Assembly (NCBI RefSeq): GCF_008831285.2
Contig: NC_045147.1
Coordinates: 22,530,981 to 22,594,980, forward strand
Direction of reading: 5' to 3'
DNA from: Nymphaea colorata
Taxonomy: Eukaryota; Streptophyta; Magnoliopsida; Nymphaeales; Nymphaeaceae
Length of the DNA stretch: 64,000 nucleotides
How positions within the stretch are numbered: the first letter of the stretch is position 1; each line of letters opens with the position of its first letter. A program made the translations under genes and the position numbers. Under the pieces are notes generated by a model. It was not told where the DNA came from, searched no databases, and saw only the letters and a program-made list of their open reading frames with translations. Shown piece after piece: positions 47,734 through 60,575 of the stretch.

Positions 47734-49410
47734 ATGGAAGTCGGTCCTCCTCCTCCTGATCTTCTTCCATCTTCTTTTACTCAGAGCGACTTGAATGCGT
47801 CATTACAGGCGAAAACAGACAATCCTCTATCAAAGAGAAGGTGGGTCTTTAGGGATGACAAACTTTCTTCCTCCTCCCTTTTGTTTTTCTGCATCTAGTG
47901 TCGTTTCTTTCATTTGTTTAAACTCCCATCTTCCCGGACTTGAAAGATGAATGCTTACTATGTCCTATTTTAGTTTTTTGTTGCGGAATCTTTGTGGTTT
48001 CATCAAACTCTTGATCTTCTTCAAAGTTGAAGGCTTTTAAACGAACCCACTTAGCCAAGGGATCTGATCAGCTCTTCTCTGCTCATTTTAGCAGAAAAGG
48101 ATCTATAAAATTCTGGAGGAGCTTTAAAGGGCTTTCCTCCTCCTGCATTTGGTGTGGGAATAGCTTTGAACACCACTGTCTGGAGTCGGGAAGATAATCG
48201 TCGTCGGTTATCGAGATCTCACTCTTTCTTCCTCTTTTCTCCCTTTCTTTCTCCTTTGTTGTCAGAAAGGCTGTCCCCAAGACTGTTGTGACCGTACGGG
48301 TTGAATCGCCGGCTGGGAAGCAAAAGGGTGAAGGCCCTCCGTCTGACTCGTGGTCTTGGAGGAAATATGGACAGAAGCCTATCAAAGGATCACCTTATCC
48401 GAGGTACTTAATTCATATTTTCGAGCTTTTCTTTTTCCTTCTTTTTTTCCCTCTCTCCTGGTCTCAAGGGTACTTTGAGTAGGCTTCAGATCATCCCAAA
48501 GTCTAAGGATAAACTCTACGTACAAGTTTCATGGCCTTCTGTCCTGTGTGTGATCGAGTAACAGAAACTTCCTTAAGTGCTGTTCTTTCATGGGATATGA
48601 TTGTTTCACTGTCGAAACCTTGCAATTGTTCAAAATTCTCTGTTGTCCACCATTATTTGCCTCCTTTCATTTTCCCTGCTCTCCCCAAGCTTGATACCAA
48701 CAAACCAAATAGTTGGAATTTTTCATGCTTGTTGACGCGTTTCTTTTCATCACTAATCGGGGTCAGTTAGGGGATCAAACATATTCAAGCTACCCAACTT
48801 TCTGATTTCCTTGAAAAACTTCACCAAGCTAGTACCTTCTTAAACAACTGGTTTTTTGTTTTCATTCTTCCTTTTGTGCTGTTTCAGGGGATATTACAGA
48901 TGCAGCACATCAAAGGGCTGTTCAGCAAAGAAGCAAGTCGAGAGGTGCAGGACAGATGCCTCAGTGCTCATAATCACCTACACCTCATCTCACAACCACC
49001 CAGGCCCTGAGCAACCCAAACCCCAAGCAAAACCATTAACTGAGCCCACCTCCCCTACTCCAACCTGCACCCAAGCCCCAAAAGAGGATGAATCCAGCTC
49101 CACTGAGCCACCACCATCAACAGAAATCGGTCCCCATCTGCAAGCACCTAAACAGGAGCAGCAAAAAGAAGAAGACATGCAACAATTTACAGAAGAGGCT
49201 GATAACACTGGCCCGCCTCTAGTCCCCCTTGATGAGCCTCTTTCCTCGTCAAATCAGCAGATCTTGAACTTCTCAACAACAACCAAGACTGAAGAGAATG
49301 ATTTCTTTGATGAACTCGAGGAGCTACCGATATTCTCTTCATTTAGAGGGATCATGAGGAACAGTTTCTCTGATGAGAGGATCCTTGTTCTTCCTTCTTA
49401 CAGCAATTGA
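47734..49410 (+). CDS. WRKY transcription factor, group IIe
   Basis: Plant transcription factor binding W-boxes (TTGAC core) in the nucleus. Exons: 47734-47840, 48266-48403, 48888-49410, joining to 255 residues. The single WRKY domain is in the middle: [16 protein letters not shown] (about 67-82), then [20 protein letters not shown] and a zinc ligand set Cys-X5-Cys-X23-His-X-His ending SSHNHPGP. The second intron falls after the codon for PR just before GYYRC in phase 2, the intron position conserved in this WRKY lineage. GSPYPRGYYRC and the Cys-X5-Cys spacing, together with the acidic C-terminal motif [14 protein letters not shown], point to group IIe, near WRKY65/69 as remembered. The N-terminus ([13 protein letters not shown]) is short. 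A Pro/Thr/Glu-rich linker (about 110-200) follows the domain. The specific target pathway is unknown. Confidence 0.93.
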
Positions 49411-52303
49411 AATTAAGGTTGGGAGGGCACATGGATCTTCTGACTGCGTATGTATATAAATGTTTTCCTTTTTTTCCCTTCTCTGGCAAACTAGTGTGCC
49501 CTTGTGATTGAGGGAAGAGTGGTCGGTGACTTTCGAGAGACATTCGCCATTTCTGGTTATTCCTTTTTGTATTTAATGGGATCTAAAGAGAAGGCATTGG
49601 AGAAGGCAAGGCTGTTTCAGGAAAATCATGTAGAAAGATGCGCTTTCTTACCGAATCTATGGCTACCATCTACAAAAGGGAAAAATAGTTGGAAAACTAT
49701 TTCAAGAGAATGAATAACGACTTCGTTGAGGACTCAGTTATATGTTTTCCGCACCTGTCCGGTCGACAGTACAACCATTCGAGCAGAAAGCAGAGTGATT
49801 TTTGGTTCCTTTCCCGAAGTTGTCGCCGTGAACCTGCAACTCGAAAATTTCTCCACAGGACCTTTTTATAGAAAATGGCATTTTGTCTTTCTGTTCATAC
49901 CAAAATTTTATCTACTACAAAAGAATCATACCACAGCCCAATGCGGCCGTATTGAATACCTTCTCAAGTTAAAGCTCATCAAAGATAAACAGTAGAAGAA
50001 AAATATGGGACCCCCATATGAGATAGGCAACCAAGTGAACACTGTATAGTTCCCCAAAAGAACCCAAATTGAAGATGACGATCGAGCATCTTGCAACTTG
50101 CTCAAGCTGTTAAATTGGGTAGTACAGTACTTGTCTGCCCTTATTTATTAACTGCTACTGAGAGAGAGAGAGAGAGATCTAGAGAAAGGAAGAGACATCG
50201 CTCTGTTTGTGCATTAACTGTAGCGAATAAAGATACCACGACGCGGATGGCGACATTCATCAATGATATATTAATGGATCTGCCCCACAAGGTAAACTAA
50301 AGTTATGGCTTTGTTATCAGTTTGGCTGCACTACAGTATTGTTCTTTTTCTGAGGAACTGCAGAATCTTCTTTACGCTCGATAAAGGTGGCTGCCTTTCC
50401 ATCCGGGGGTCCACCTTTTAGTTTATAATAATTTCCCGCTTTCTCTGAATGTTCCCTTTTTTTTATCCTACTTGAAGCATATCCATACCTGAAGTGGAGT
50501 AAAAACACAATTGACCTTTAAATTCAGGAACCAACAATCATTGGCCCATGTCTTTTGTTTGTTCTTCTTTCTTTCCACAAAAAAGTGAAAGAAGCTAGGC
50601 TTCTGCAATGGCTTCCCTGATATGACCGATCTGTTATAGAAAACAATCAGTAGAATAATGAGTTGATCTGCTTACGTAATTGGATTAATTTAAGAACATG
50701 TATATTGGAATGTGTCCTTTGAGTTCTGTGGATTCGTTTCCACGATGGGGAGCTATCGGTTACATGCAGGACCAGCCTGTAATATAATGCAACTTGTCCC
50801 CAGTCCATATATATGATATGGACATCTTAATATCTGAAAATCGACTAGGCTTGTAATAATCTAGCCATTCCCTATGGAGCCATATGGATGTGATCATCTA
50901 ACAGTTGAAATTTGACATATATAAAATCAAGAGCCGTAACATTTTTACCCTACAGTTCAGATGTTTTTAAATAGTTGGGTTTTCATCTTTTATGTTTGTA
51001 GTCATAAATATGAGCATTAGCATCATGCACCATCAAGGACTGCGCATTTAACATGATTTTATGATTCACAAATGAACACATTTCAACTTATGATTTTTTT
51101 TTTAAATCTTGGCTTTGTGCAGCTATTTTATATATGTATTTTCATGATAATCCCCGTCAATGCTCATATTTCTTAGTACCCATATTTTAGAAACTCTATA
51201 TAGGTAAGCATATGTCTGTACCAAACTACATTTTTTTTTACCCTATAAAAAAATATTACTTCTAAAGTTCTAATAGCTTTCCTATGAAATAACGACAGTT
51301 TTAAAGTTTGGAAGCCGGATATGCAGTATCACAAAGAATTGATATTTATATTTAAATAGCAGGTCTTAATTGATACAGAAAGAAGTGCACGTCCAAATAA
51401 GACTATACAAATTTTACTGCAGTGTGGAGCCAGACATATTTGGCTAAGGGGCACTCGCTATATATTTGAAGGGTATTTTATAAGTAAATATATAAAAATT
51501 TGACGATCACCAGCATATAAATAAGGGGTTTTTGTTGGACTGTGTGGGCAATTACCCACACATGCCTACATGTGGCTCCGCCCCTTGCGTGTGATGTCAG
51601 GCAACATTGGAATGTAGCTGGAAGTGGAGATGAAAGAAAGCATGAAGTCATTTTCAACTTCTCATCTTCATCTCAAGATTTTTTCACTCAAAAGGTGTGG
51701 ACAGGATAAAGAGGCGTTTGAATTGCCTCTAACAAACAAGAGAGGAGGATCATTGATCAAGTAAGCCTTGTTCGAAAAGATGATCATCAACAAAGAGTTG
51801 CCCATTTATCTTTTAAACATATCTGACCTTGAAGACAAGAACAGGTTACATCAAAGATGTATTTTAGTGCACCAACAGATCTGTTGGGGCGATAATCCCA
51901 AAATAAACTTCAAGCAGGATCATCATTTTGAACATGTGAAAAGTTAAACACTTTTTAACCGTCTGAAACGTGAATTACATATCTTTTTTGAGATTCAAGG
52001 CCAAATGGTACTCCTTAAATGAAAATCTCTCGATCAATTTTACTGCTCTTTAGAGAAAGAAAAAAGAAAAAGCTCCACGGATGCAACTGCTCGTGTTCTA
52101 ATCGCTTCCACCACAAGCAGTAAGCACCTTTTCCTAATTTTCAAAACTGCTGTTCAAAAGCGTGCTTAAACGCAATTCTACCAACCGTGCTTCAGACTGT
52201 TCTGGGAGCTTTCCGCCGAACCAGTTTCACTTTTTTGACTCCTACCGAATGGGGGTTCTCTTTTCCTTATCTCAAAGAGGGATGGGTTGTTTTCATTGAA
52301 GAG
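49411..52303. other. WRKY 3' region and AT-rich spacer
   Basis: The first few hundred bases are probably WRKY 3' untranslated sequence. A (GA)n run lies at about 50159-50176. A copy of the palindromic repeat family lies at 51455-51592. Short open frames (for example 49504-49713 and 49726-49995 plus) have no recognised domain. Confidence 0.4.
51455..51592. repeat. Palindromic repeat family, copy D
   Basis: AT-rich body (ctatatatttgaagggtatt, tataaataaggggtttttg), then the core GTGTGGGCAATTACCCACAC (51543-51562), then atgcctacatgtggctccgc. The acatgtggctc tail after the core is shared with copy A, so the two have the same orientation. Confidence 0.6.
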
Positions 52304-52639
52304 TCTCACTGTACCATCCGACATACATATGTGTGTGCGTGCTTGCATGCATGTGTGTGTCTCACTGTACCATCCGACATACATATGTGTGTGCGTGCTT
52401 GCATGCATGTGTGTGTCTCACTGTACCATTCTACATACATGTGTGTGTGCGTGTTTGCACGCATGTGTGTGTCTCACTGTACCATTCTACATACATGTGT
52501 GTGTGAGTGTTTGCATGCATGTGTGTGTCTCACTGTACCATTCTACATGCATGTGTGTGTGCGTGTTTGCATGCATGTGTGTGTCTCACTGTACCATTCT
52601 ATATACACATGTGTGTGCGTGTTTCCACGCAGAAAGAGA
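52304..52639. repeat. 56-bp minisatellite, six copies
   Basis: Units start tctcactgtaccat at 52304, 52360, 52416, 52472, 52528 and 52584, exactly 56 bases apart. Each continues with a pyrimidine-rich link, acatacatgtgtgtgtgcgt and tgcatgcatgtgtgtg. Units 1-2 share catccgac and units 3-6 share cattctac/t, suggesting stepwise expansion. The last unit diverges after gtgtttccacgc. Two plus frames stay open across the array and would encode Cys/Val/His-rich repeats, but 56 is not a multiple of three and the frames look like a by-product of composition. Confidence 0.92.
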
Positions 52640-55600
52640 CGTGTTTGCATGCACGTGTGTATAGGTAGCTGTGTACACTGTGTTTAACTAGAATAATATT
52701 AATTCTCGAGGGGGTTGGCGCGGGGAGAGGGGAAAGGAGGATACCGATATGCATAGTAGGGGCATCACTTTTGGAAAATATTCTTAGAAAAATGAGAGGA
52801 AAGGAGGAAGCTTCGGACTTCACTAGAGGAGTGAGATTTCCTCTATTTCCTCTAGCTCACCCAAAAACTAAACAATATTAAGTTAGGTGGCCTATTTTAA
52901 ATACTGGCAGTGATCACTTGATTCGTCAAATTGAGATCAGGTCGTGAAGCAAGTTGATGTATAAATCAGGTACTGTTAAAGTCATTGATGTACTAATGAG
53001 AGTATACTTACAATAGCTTCTAATCATTTGGCGAGGTAATATCTTTTATATATAATGAACGGAAGAAAAAGGAGGCAATTGTGAAGAAGAGGAAAGGACA
53101 TCCATCATCGATCATTACAAAGAAGCATAATCATGGATCAATATGGTGGTTGAGGCATATTTAAGACCAATGGGGACTCATGTTCCCTCATAATTTGTAA
53201 AAGGCTTTATATAAGTACATATATTTACACATTAGTGTCTCTACTATGATAAAATTTTATATATTAGTGCCCCCTCGACAGAACTTCTGCCTTTACCCAC
53301 TTATAAGTGCATTATCTCCATTTGTGGACAGGATTTACAAGGAAAAACTTACCACAATGCTCATGAAATTAAACGGAAACAGCCGTCCTTCTCTGGTTTT
53401 ACTTTCGTCACCTTCCTCTACTTCTCATCGCATATGGCAAATCACGCAGTTCGACTTAACCCCTCAAAAAGGACAACCACATGAGTGTCGGATAAATTCC
53501 TTTAAATCAAGATTCCTTCTAGACTCTGAAACAGTAAAGCTGAGATGGAGCTTTAAGGGCGCGGTGCAACCGGCAGCAAGACGGCTCACATTCAAGGGGT
53601 TCGATATTCGGATCTTGTTGTTGCTCTCACCGGAAAATTCTTTGAACTACAAATGGTGGCCAAGCATGGCAGAGATTACCATTCCAGCTTTCGGATTACA
53701 GATTTAATTTTTATCGCTACATCCAAAACGGAAGGAAAAAAAAAACCAGATACTATTTTCTACGTTTTCAAAGATTCCAGAACGCAACTTTTTCTGTGAC
53801 ATCGAATTTTGAAGATATATTTTAGGCCAACATAGGCTCTGAAATAAGCCAGAACATTAAGGGTATGGTCTTAGAGAAAAACCGCTCAATAAACATTGAA
53901 AAGAAAAGGAAAAAAAAAAAGCCCAAATGGATACTTGAACCAGACATCAGAAACAACTCAGGGGAGGTTCTAGGATTTTTTCTTTTTTTCCCTTGAGGTG
54001 ACGGAAGGGTCTCAAAGACCAACACATGAACCGAGTGTATTTTTCAAATTTTCTACAGGGGTCAAAATAAACAAATTTTAAAATGTTCACAGGAAAATTT
54101 TATTTTTCAAAATCTTGGGTAGCTGCAATGGATTCAACTCCAACTCACTTGTACACTTGAGCTATCCAAATCCAACAGTTTGCATCACAAATTATATCCT
54201 GACCAGGAAGAATTAAAGCACCAATTGTGCAAATCTAGAAATGTTTAACTTTGCAGGTGTTCATTTTCTAGGTGCTTAAAAACCTAGCTTTCGATTTCCA
54301 AAAAAAGAAAAAGTTGCGTTCTGGAATCTTTGAAAACGTAGAAAATAGTATCTGGTTTTTTTTTTTCCTTCCGTTTTGGATGTAGAGATAAAAATTAAAT
54401 CTGTAATCCGAAAGCTGGAATGGTAATCTCTGCCATGCTTGAAGCTGAACATGACCTAACCATTCAGCCACTTTATTTGGCTCCCAGTTACTGTAGTTGT
54501 CATACATATGCACCTTCACAGGTACACTTATTTCTCGTACTCATAGTAGCTCAGTTCACTGTAACTGTTCTTCTTTCAGTTGTATATACTAACTCAACTC
54601 ACTGCACCCATTCGTACTCATTCTTCTTTACCTGTTGTCTGTCAAAGCCGTATGAGGCTAGTTTTTCTACTTGTAGTCGTCATCTCTAAAGTTTAATTAT
54701 AATCAACAACATAATCAGAATGTAAGACTAGATTTGCATTCATATTTTTCTTCCAACATGCAGAGGCATTCTTCCACTGAAACCAAAGAAACAACTATTG
54801 AAGTACCAACACAGTTCCACTGGCCTATGTATCTTCAATGATTGATCAAATGTTCAGCTCGTCTGAAAGCATTAATTCCCCTGCCATATTCCACCAACCA
54901 AGCAAGACCCAAATTTAAGAGCATGTTAGTACGGAAACATAGACAATGTATTTTCCACGTCATAAGGGAGGTCAGACACAATTAGCATTCCTATCCAGTA
55001 TGGGCATTAGAGCATGGGGAAGACTTTTTCTTACTAAGAGAACAGATATTGACTGTCCCGAGAACAGATATGACTTTGTTCCTCTCCCACCGATGTAAAC
55101 CCCAACGCTGTTCCCACACCCTGCAGCATGCTTCTGCAAGAGCAAAGAGTTGACACATGTGGATTGTTAACCTTCTACTCACCGAAAGGAGTTGGCACAC
55201 ACATGAAATTCAAACCAGCGAAAGGACAGGCCGCCTACCAGCCAGCCAGGTGCACCAGGTCCCTCAGAGGGGATTTTTGCAGACCGGTTACCCAGGCTAA
55301 TATCGAATGCATAAATCTGTCACATGCATTTTTCCGATTTCACACCCGTGGCTACATGAGAGTACATGATTTCACAGGCGAAATCCATCCAATTACACAA
55401 CACGGCTGTCGAGACTGGCATCGCAATACTGGTTGAGAAAGCAGACCAGCTGCCACAGCACAAGAAGGCCCCCACTAAACCAGAAACACTGCGGTAAACA
55501 ACAACGCTCATCCCATATCAACTCAGGTTTGAACCAGTCGTGCCAAATAGTAGGGATACATTCAACAACTCCATCCTCAATCAGATGTCCAATTACATAA

Positions 55601-55849
55601 AATCTCAAACAAAATTTGAACAAGCCAAAAAAATCCAACTCAAAGAGAGAAACTGAGTTGAATTGTATTCCACAAAGTCGTACCTTTGGAAGTATGTTCC
55701 ATGCTTTAGAATTAGTCCCAAATGGGAAACTGAGTGGCCAACGTAGAAGAAAACATGGTACACTTGTGGCTCAAGTGTGATCTATTATACAGGAAAAATG
55801 AAGACTTATTCATGGTTCTACGGATTCCGAGTGTTTGGGTATATGTAGC
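52640..55849. other. Spacer with inverted repeat, then CLPP5 3' region
   Basis: No gene supported. A plus frame from an ATG at 53246 to 53707 (153 codons) has no known domain, and its end lies inside the left arm of the inverted repeat, so it is probably transposon-related or chance. The line 53270-53290 (gtgccccctcgacagaactt) resembles dispersed repeat ends. The bases from about 55440 to 55849 are likely the 3' untranslated region of CLPP5. Frames at 55128-55436 and 55393-55638 are unrecognised. Confidence 0.4.
53661..54440. mobile_element. Long inverted repeat, arms of about 135 bp, foldback-like
   Basis: The left arm 53661-53796 (aagcatggcagagattacca to gaacgcaactttttct) is the reverse complement of the right arm 54306-54440 (agaaaaagttgcgttctgga to tctctgccatgcttg). 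The only clear mismatch is tatcgctac versus tatctctac. About 510 bases separate the arms. Such near-identity means a recent event. It could be a foldback or MITE-type element whose ends are the arms, or a nested inverted duplication. No transposase is encoded between the arms. Confidence 0.8.
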
Positions 55850-56184
55850 TCATGATTCAGAGGATGCTGGCAATGGCTGCAAGGCTTTTAGAGGGTTCAT
55901 GATGACACCATCGATGAGTCCATACTCTTTAGCTTCTTTTGCGCTCATGAAAAAGTCACGATCGGTATCTTGGTTGATCTTCTCCAAACTTTGACCCGTA
56001 TGGTAAGAAAGATAACCGTTCAGGTTAGCCTTGTGATGAAGCATCTCGTTTGCCTGTTGAAATTATAGAAAGGAGACCACATCAATACTGCAAAGAAGAC
56101 CGTAAAGCGTGATAATATGAAAGGCATCTAGGAAAAGGTAGCAATAACAAAAGGATTCAATCCATTTATAAATGTATGAATTGA

Positions 56185-56238
<54 letters not shown>

Positions 56239-59200
56239 GGAGGGAGGGAGAGAGAGAACCTGGATGTCTATATCAGTCTGGCCACCCTGAGCGCCACCAA
56301 GGGGCTGATGAATCATTATCCTGGAGTTTGGCAAGCTGTAGCGCTTCCCTTCATTAATGCAAACAGAAGCTTTTCAGGCAATATATACGTGTCTGAACAT
56401 GAAATAAAGCATGTCCAGTTGACCCAGTGTCACTAAATGGTGATAGTTAAAAACTTAAAATACCTTTGGTGCCCGAGCTGAGGATAAAGGCTCCCATGCT
56501 GGTCGTAAAGAGGACAATGTTTTAGAAAGTGGAAAAAGATAATTTGCTGGCATAAAAAATCACTTGTGAAATGACAATGCCATCACTTATGAACTGTATA
56601 TTTGATAGATCAAGTACAGAAAACGTTAAACCATCTATCCACATGCAAACAGTCCGTAAGTATGATGAACAAAGGGCAATCGAAAATGGATTTTTAACTT
56701 AACAAGCAGCCACATGTATAACCATGAATTCATAATAATAGAGAAAACAAAAAGGATAAAATAAAAAAAAAGGAATTAAACAATGTACCTAGCTGCCAGT
56801 CCAACACAAACAGTTGACACATCAGGCCTTATATGTCTCATTGTATCAAATATGGCCATACCTATCATAAAGGAAATCACATAAGCATGACTCTTCGTGA
56901 CAAATTGACATGTTATAATATGAAAAGTAAATCTCATTTAAAATTGAACGATGACATTACCAGCAGTAACTGATCCTCCAGGAGAGTTCACATACATGAT
57001 AATGTCCTAAACAGATAAGAAATGCATTATTATTAGGTCAGTCATTCAAGCAAGTGATCCAAACATTATTGCTTATCAGCACGGTAGATGGACAGGCAAA
57101 CAAATACAGAAAAGTGAAATGATGGCAAAAGCCAAAGAACAAACCGGCATCATTCTTTTGAAGAGCTAAGTTGACATTTTGATAGCAGAAATTCAATAAT
57201 CAAAACTTGAAAACAAATGAGAACTGATCTCATGGAGAGGAAGAAGACATTAGTAGGTCAAACCCTCCTTGGAAATCAAGCAATTACATCTGAATGCTCT
57301 TACAGGCACCTGAAGAGACACTCTATAAGCTTGAGTTGCATGTCTTTGCTTGAGGATTAGTTGGACGTGATAAAAGGTTAATTAATTCATTTTCCAGTTC
57401 CCACTAAAGCATATACCTTCACACTGTTAAGGCTGTATAGGTTGGGAAGACACATTCTTCATTCAGGGCCAAAGATACTGGACCTACTTTATGGCAGTGT
57501 TAAACATGGCAGCCAAAAAACATGAACACTATACACAAGCCAAAGTCTCACCTTGAAAATAGCCCACAATACAAGCATTGGGCTCATCGCCAGAGACCAA
57601 ATGCATACAACCTAACTACATCAATTGCACCTTTTCCATGTTTTCCGATGCTCAAACCATGAGGATTATTTTCTTTAGTTCAAACTTCAAAACAGGATAC
57701 CAAATTGGTAGCGACATCAACAGCTGTACTCTTGGGAAGCAATATGTCGCTTTCTTCACTTAGATGTAACTGAACATGGTAAGAGCACCTGCAGTCCAAG
57801 CTTTTGAGAAATAGCTTAATTTGAACATAACCTCTCTACAGCCCAAGAGACCTAAGAAGCTAGAAACAGAACTTTTAGAAAATAACCCGCAGTGAGAACA
57901 GCTTCCGTTGAGAATCCCTCTCTGCAACATAACAGACGTAAGAAGCTAAGCATGGAAGTTTTGGAAAATGACTGCAGTACTCCTCGGGTTAAACAAGGTT
58001 TGCAAGAGTGGGTCTACAATGCTCTGATGGAGGCATAGCTTAAAATTGTTCTGGTCCTTCCAACCAATTAGGTAGCCATAGGGCAATAAATAACTTCATG
58101 AACATAGTGACACATAAAGTATCATGAGGCATCCGTTATCGACTTATTCATGACATTGCCTAATAATGCACTCCATATGTTCTTAAATAATGTTCATGTG
58201 ACATGCATGCTGCATGAACAATTAAATCTCTAAAATCTTTGACACCCGCAAAAGGAGAAGAATCAAATGATGACACTATAAAAGCTAATCATCAAAATAT
58301 TTTGTATTCATAGACATGTAAAGAAAATGACAAGACCCATAAACCTAGAAAAAGTGTGGGAAACAAGAAATGATAGAATAATAATCAAAGAAATTCAACA
58401 GTTAATGCTAGCCCCAACCATTCAAAGCAGATGACACAAACAAGTGCTTTTTAAGCAGCAGGAAAATTCAGGAAGACAAGAAGGGAAATGGTCATGTACA
58501 TTTAGAGTACATGAAGTTCTGACTTCCCTGACCCTCTTCTTTTTATCTTCAACAATAACTTTCCCACTAATTGATTTTAATTTAACTAGCTACAGAGCAA
58601 GCATTATGCAATTAACCAATCTTATGCACATTAATAAAAAAATCAATAAATTGCTTCTTGAACATAATTTAACCTTTCTCTGCCATTATAGCTATTTTAT
58701 GAGGTCTACCATCCCAAAATGGAAAAGGATGTGATAAAAGAAACAGCAACATGTCAAGCATCTCATAAAGCATTAAATACACAAGAATAATAGGAAACCA
58801 TGCAGTTCAATTAAAAGTTTTTTTTTTTTAAAAAAAAAGGACTCTCATATGAAGGTCCCAACTAAAAGAAATCTTGTTGTTTGGAAGGGAACTAAACCTT
58901 GTTAGGATCAACTGCATCAAGATACAAAAGTTGAGCCACAATAACATTTGCCATATCATCATCCACAGCTCCACCACATCGTATGATCCTCTGATAAAAG
59001 GTATAGGAACCTCATATAAAGCCCACAGGACAAACAAATGCATCAAGCAAAAACTGCAGAGAGTGGTCAAAGAAAGAACAAATCATTGCCAGTATACTTC
59101 TGTAACGAAGACTTACATGCTGAAAAAGTTGACTGATAACACTTTGGAAACGCTCTTGTACCATTGGAGGAGGCCCTTGACCAGCCTGTGCAGTGGGGAA

Positions 59201-60575
59201 GTATGGGGATGAAGGAACTTGCAAGTCATCCCTGGAAAGGATGGGCGAATAAGATTATTTTCCATAAAATTTCAAAGGTTTGAGCTAAGGAATGAGTAGG
59301 AAACCACCTTATCGACCAAACCCCTTTTCTCGAGATAGGTTCAGGAATCCAATATCCACCTGAATATATTGCTTTCGGAACCTGGAAACTTTTCCTTGAA
59401 TAGCGAATGGACTGGCATGCACTACTGAACAAAAGAAAAGCATAGCCAATATCATACTCCAGGTTAACAGGGAGCAAAGGAGTAACAGGAACTGCATAAT
59501 TATTATCAACCTCATGGAAACATCTATAATAAAGACACGCTTAGGTTGAACAAGGATCACTCAGGAGGCAGTCCTTATAATCACCTCTCCCTTGCGGTCC
59601 AAAACAAGAAAAATCCAGAACTTCATCTAATGAATGACGTCCACATAGACGTTTCTCTTTACGCCACTGAACCTGGAAGCTCGAATCCATATTCGTTGGT
59701 AACTGAACAGAGGCATTCTTAATTTTTTTTTACTAAAACCCAAGTTAAAATTTTCTTATAACAGAAAGCCTTGGATAGCTCAAACCATATCAGAACAACA
59801 TCCAATATTGACTGTTCCGTGAGCTTTCACAATACCAAAGGCAAAAATTATGTAACAATGAAGAATGGACAATCCCCAAAAAAATTCTCTTGAACATCCT
59901 ACCCCCTCAAGGAAGGTGTAAGACCTAACTTCCGACCTTAACAGCAGTTTGTACCTGACCAACATAAACAGAAGGAATAAACCGGAAGGAAATCCATGCT
60001 ATCCCACTCGTCCACGCGATTGTTCCCATTCAAAACCACTCCAAACAAGGAAAAGACGCGATTACCTAGAGCATGAAAACCATAAAGGACCGCAAAAGAA
60101 GGCCACCAACTCCAACATATCTCACGTATATTTTTTTCAACAATGGTGACTGCAATGACAAGGAGAATAAGAAAAGTATCTACAGAGTGACAAACACAAA
60201 CCAATCCAGTCATGTTCATTATCAACCAAAGCCTAACTAATCAAACATCACCAAATCACAAAAACAAGAAAAAGAGAATCAGACAAAGAAACCAGGAACC
60301 TACCAACAATAAGAACGCGGGAAAAATAACCTAATTCACCACGACCAACGTCCAAACACGTGCAGAAAATATAAAATTCCAGAGAAGACCAACATGAACA
60401 AACACCCAAAACCCAAAAAACCCTAAACCCTGTAAACTGACAGAAGGGAGATAGAGAGAGAAAGAGGTTACTTGACGGAAGAAGGGACGGACGAAGAAAG
60501 CGGCAGCGAGGGAGCGACATTCGACTTGAAGGAAATCCCCGTGGTCGCGGCAGCGGCAATGCAAGAGTGAGCCAT
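55850..60575 (-). CDS. CLPP5: Plastid Clp protease proteolytic subunit 5
   Basis: Nuclear-encoded serine peptidase of the ClpPR core in the chloroplast stroma, degrading proteins fed by ClpC/ClpD chaperones. Exons on the minus strand: 60575-60472, 59424-59308, 59231-59117, 58990-58898, 57006-56961, 56861-56789, 56498-56464, 56348-56260, 56053-55850. They join in frame to 291 residues (Arabidopsis CLPP5 about 298). The N-terminal 60 or so residues ([20 protein letters not shown] onward) are rich in Ala and Ser and act as a transit peptide. The mature part begins around [18 protein letters not shown]. The catalytic triad is intact: Ser183 in GLAASMGAF, His208 in [10 protein letters not shown] and Asp257 in [10 protein letters not shown], with the 25 and 49 residue spacings of E. 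coli ClpP. DVDD-type [20 protein letters not shown] and [13 protein letters not shown] complete the fold. The end ([12 protein letters not shown]) is slightly longer than remembered in Arabidopsis. ClpR subunits are excluded because they lack the triad. Confidence 0.95.
56176..56258. repeat. (AT)n(GA)n microsatellite at a CLPP5 splice donor
   Basis: On the gene strand the exon ends ATC CAG at 56260 and the intron opens gttctctctctccctccctc, then (CT)n and (AT)n. The 206-base intron (56054-56259) is thus about 40 percent microsatellite, starting within a few bases of the donor. Confidence 0.9.
59418..59431 (-). other. Tandem (NAGNAG) splice acceptor of CLPP5 exon 2
   Basis: The intron ends ttgttcagtag followed by TGCATGCC. 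Use of cag starts exon 2 at 59424; use of tag starts it three bases later. Both keep the frame, adding or dropping one Ser in the transit-peptide region. The first is assumed in the gene model. Confidence 0.6.

Noticed and set aside
52187-52687. 166-codon Cys-rich repetitive protein
   Set aside because: It is produced by a minisatellite with a 56-base period that changes frame every unit; no gene signals support it.
53246-53707. 153-codon open frame from an ATG
   Set aside because: No domain, and it ends within an arm of an inverted repeat; more likely transposon sequence or chance.
55850-60575. Assignment to a catalytically inactive ClpR subunit
   Set aside because: Ser183, His208 and Asp257 are all present with the correct spacing.
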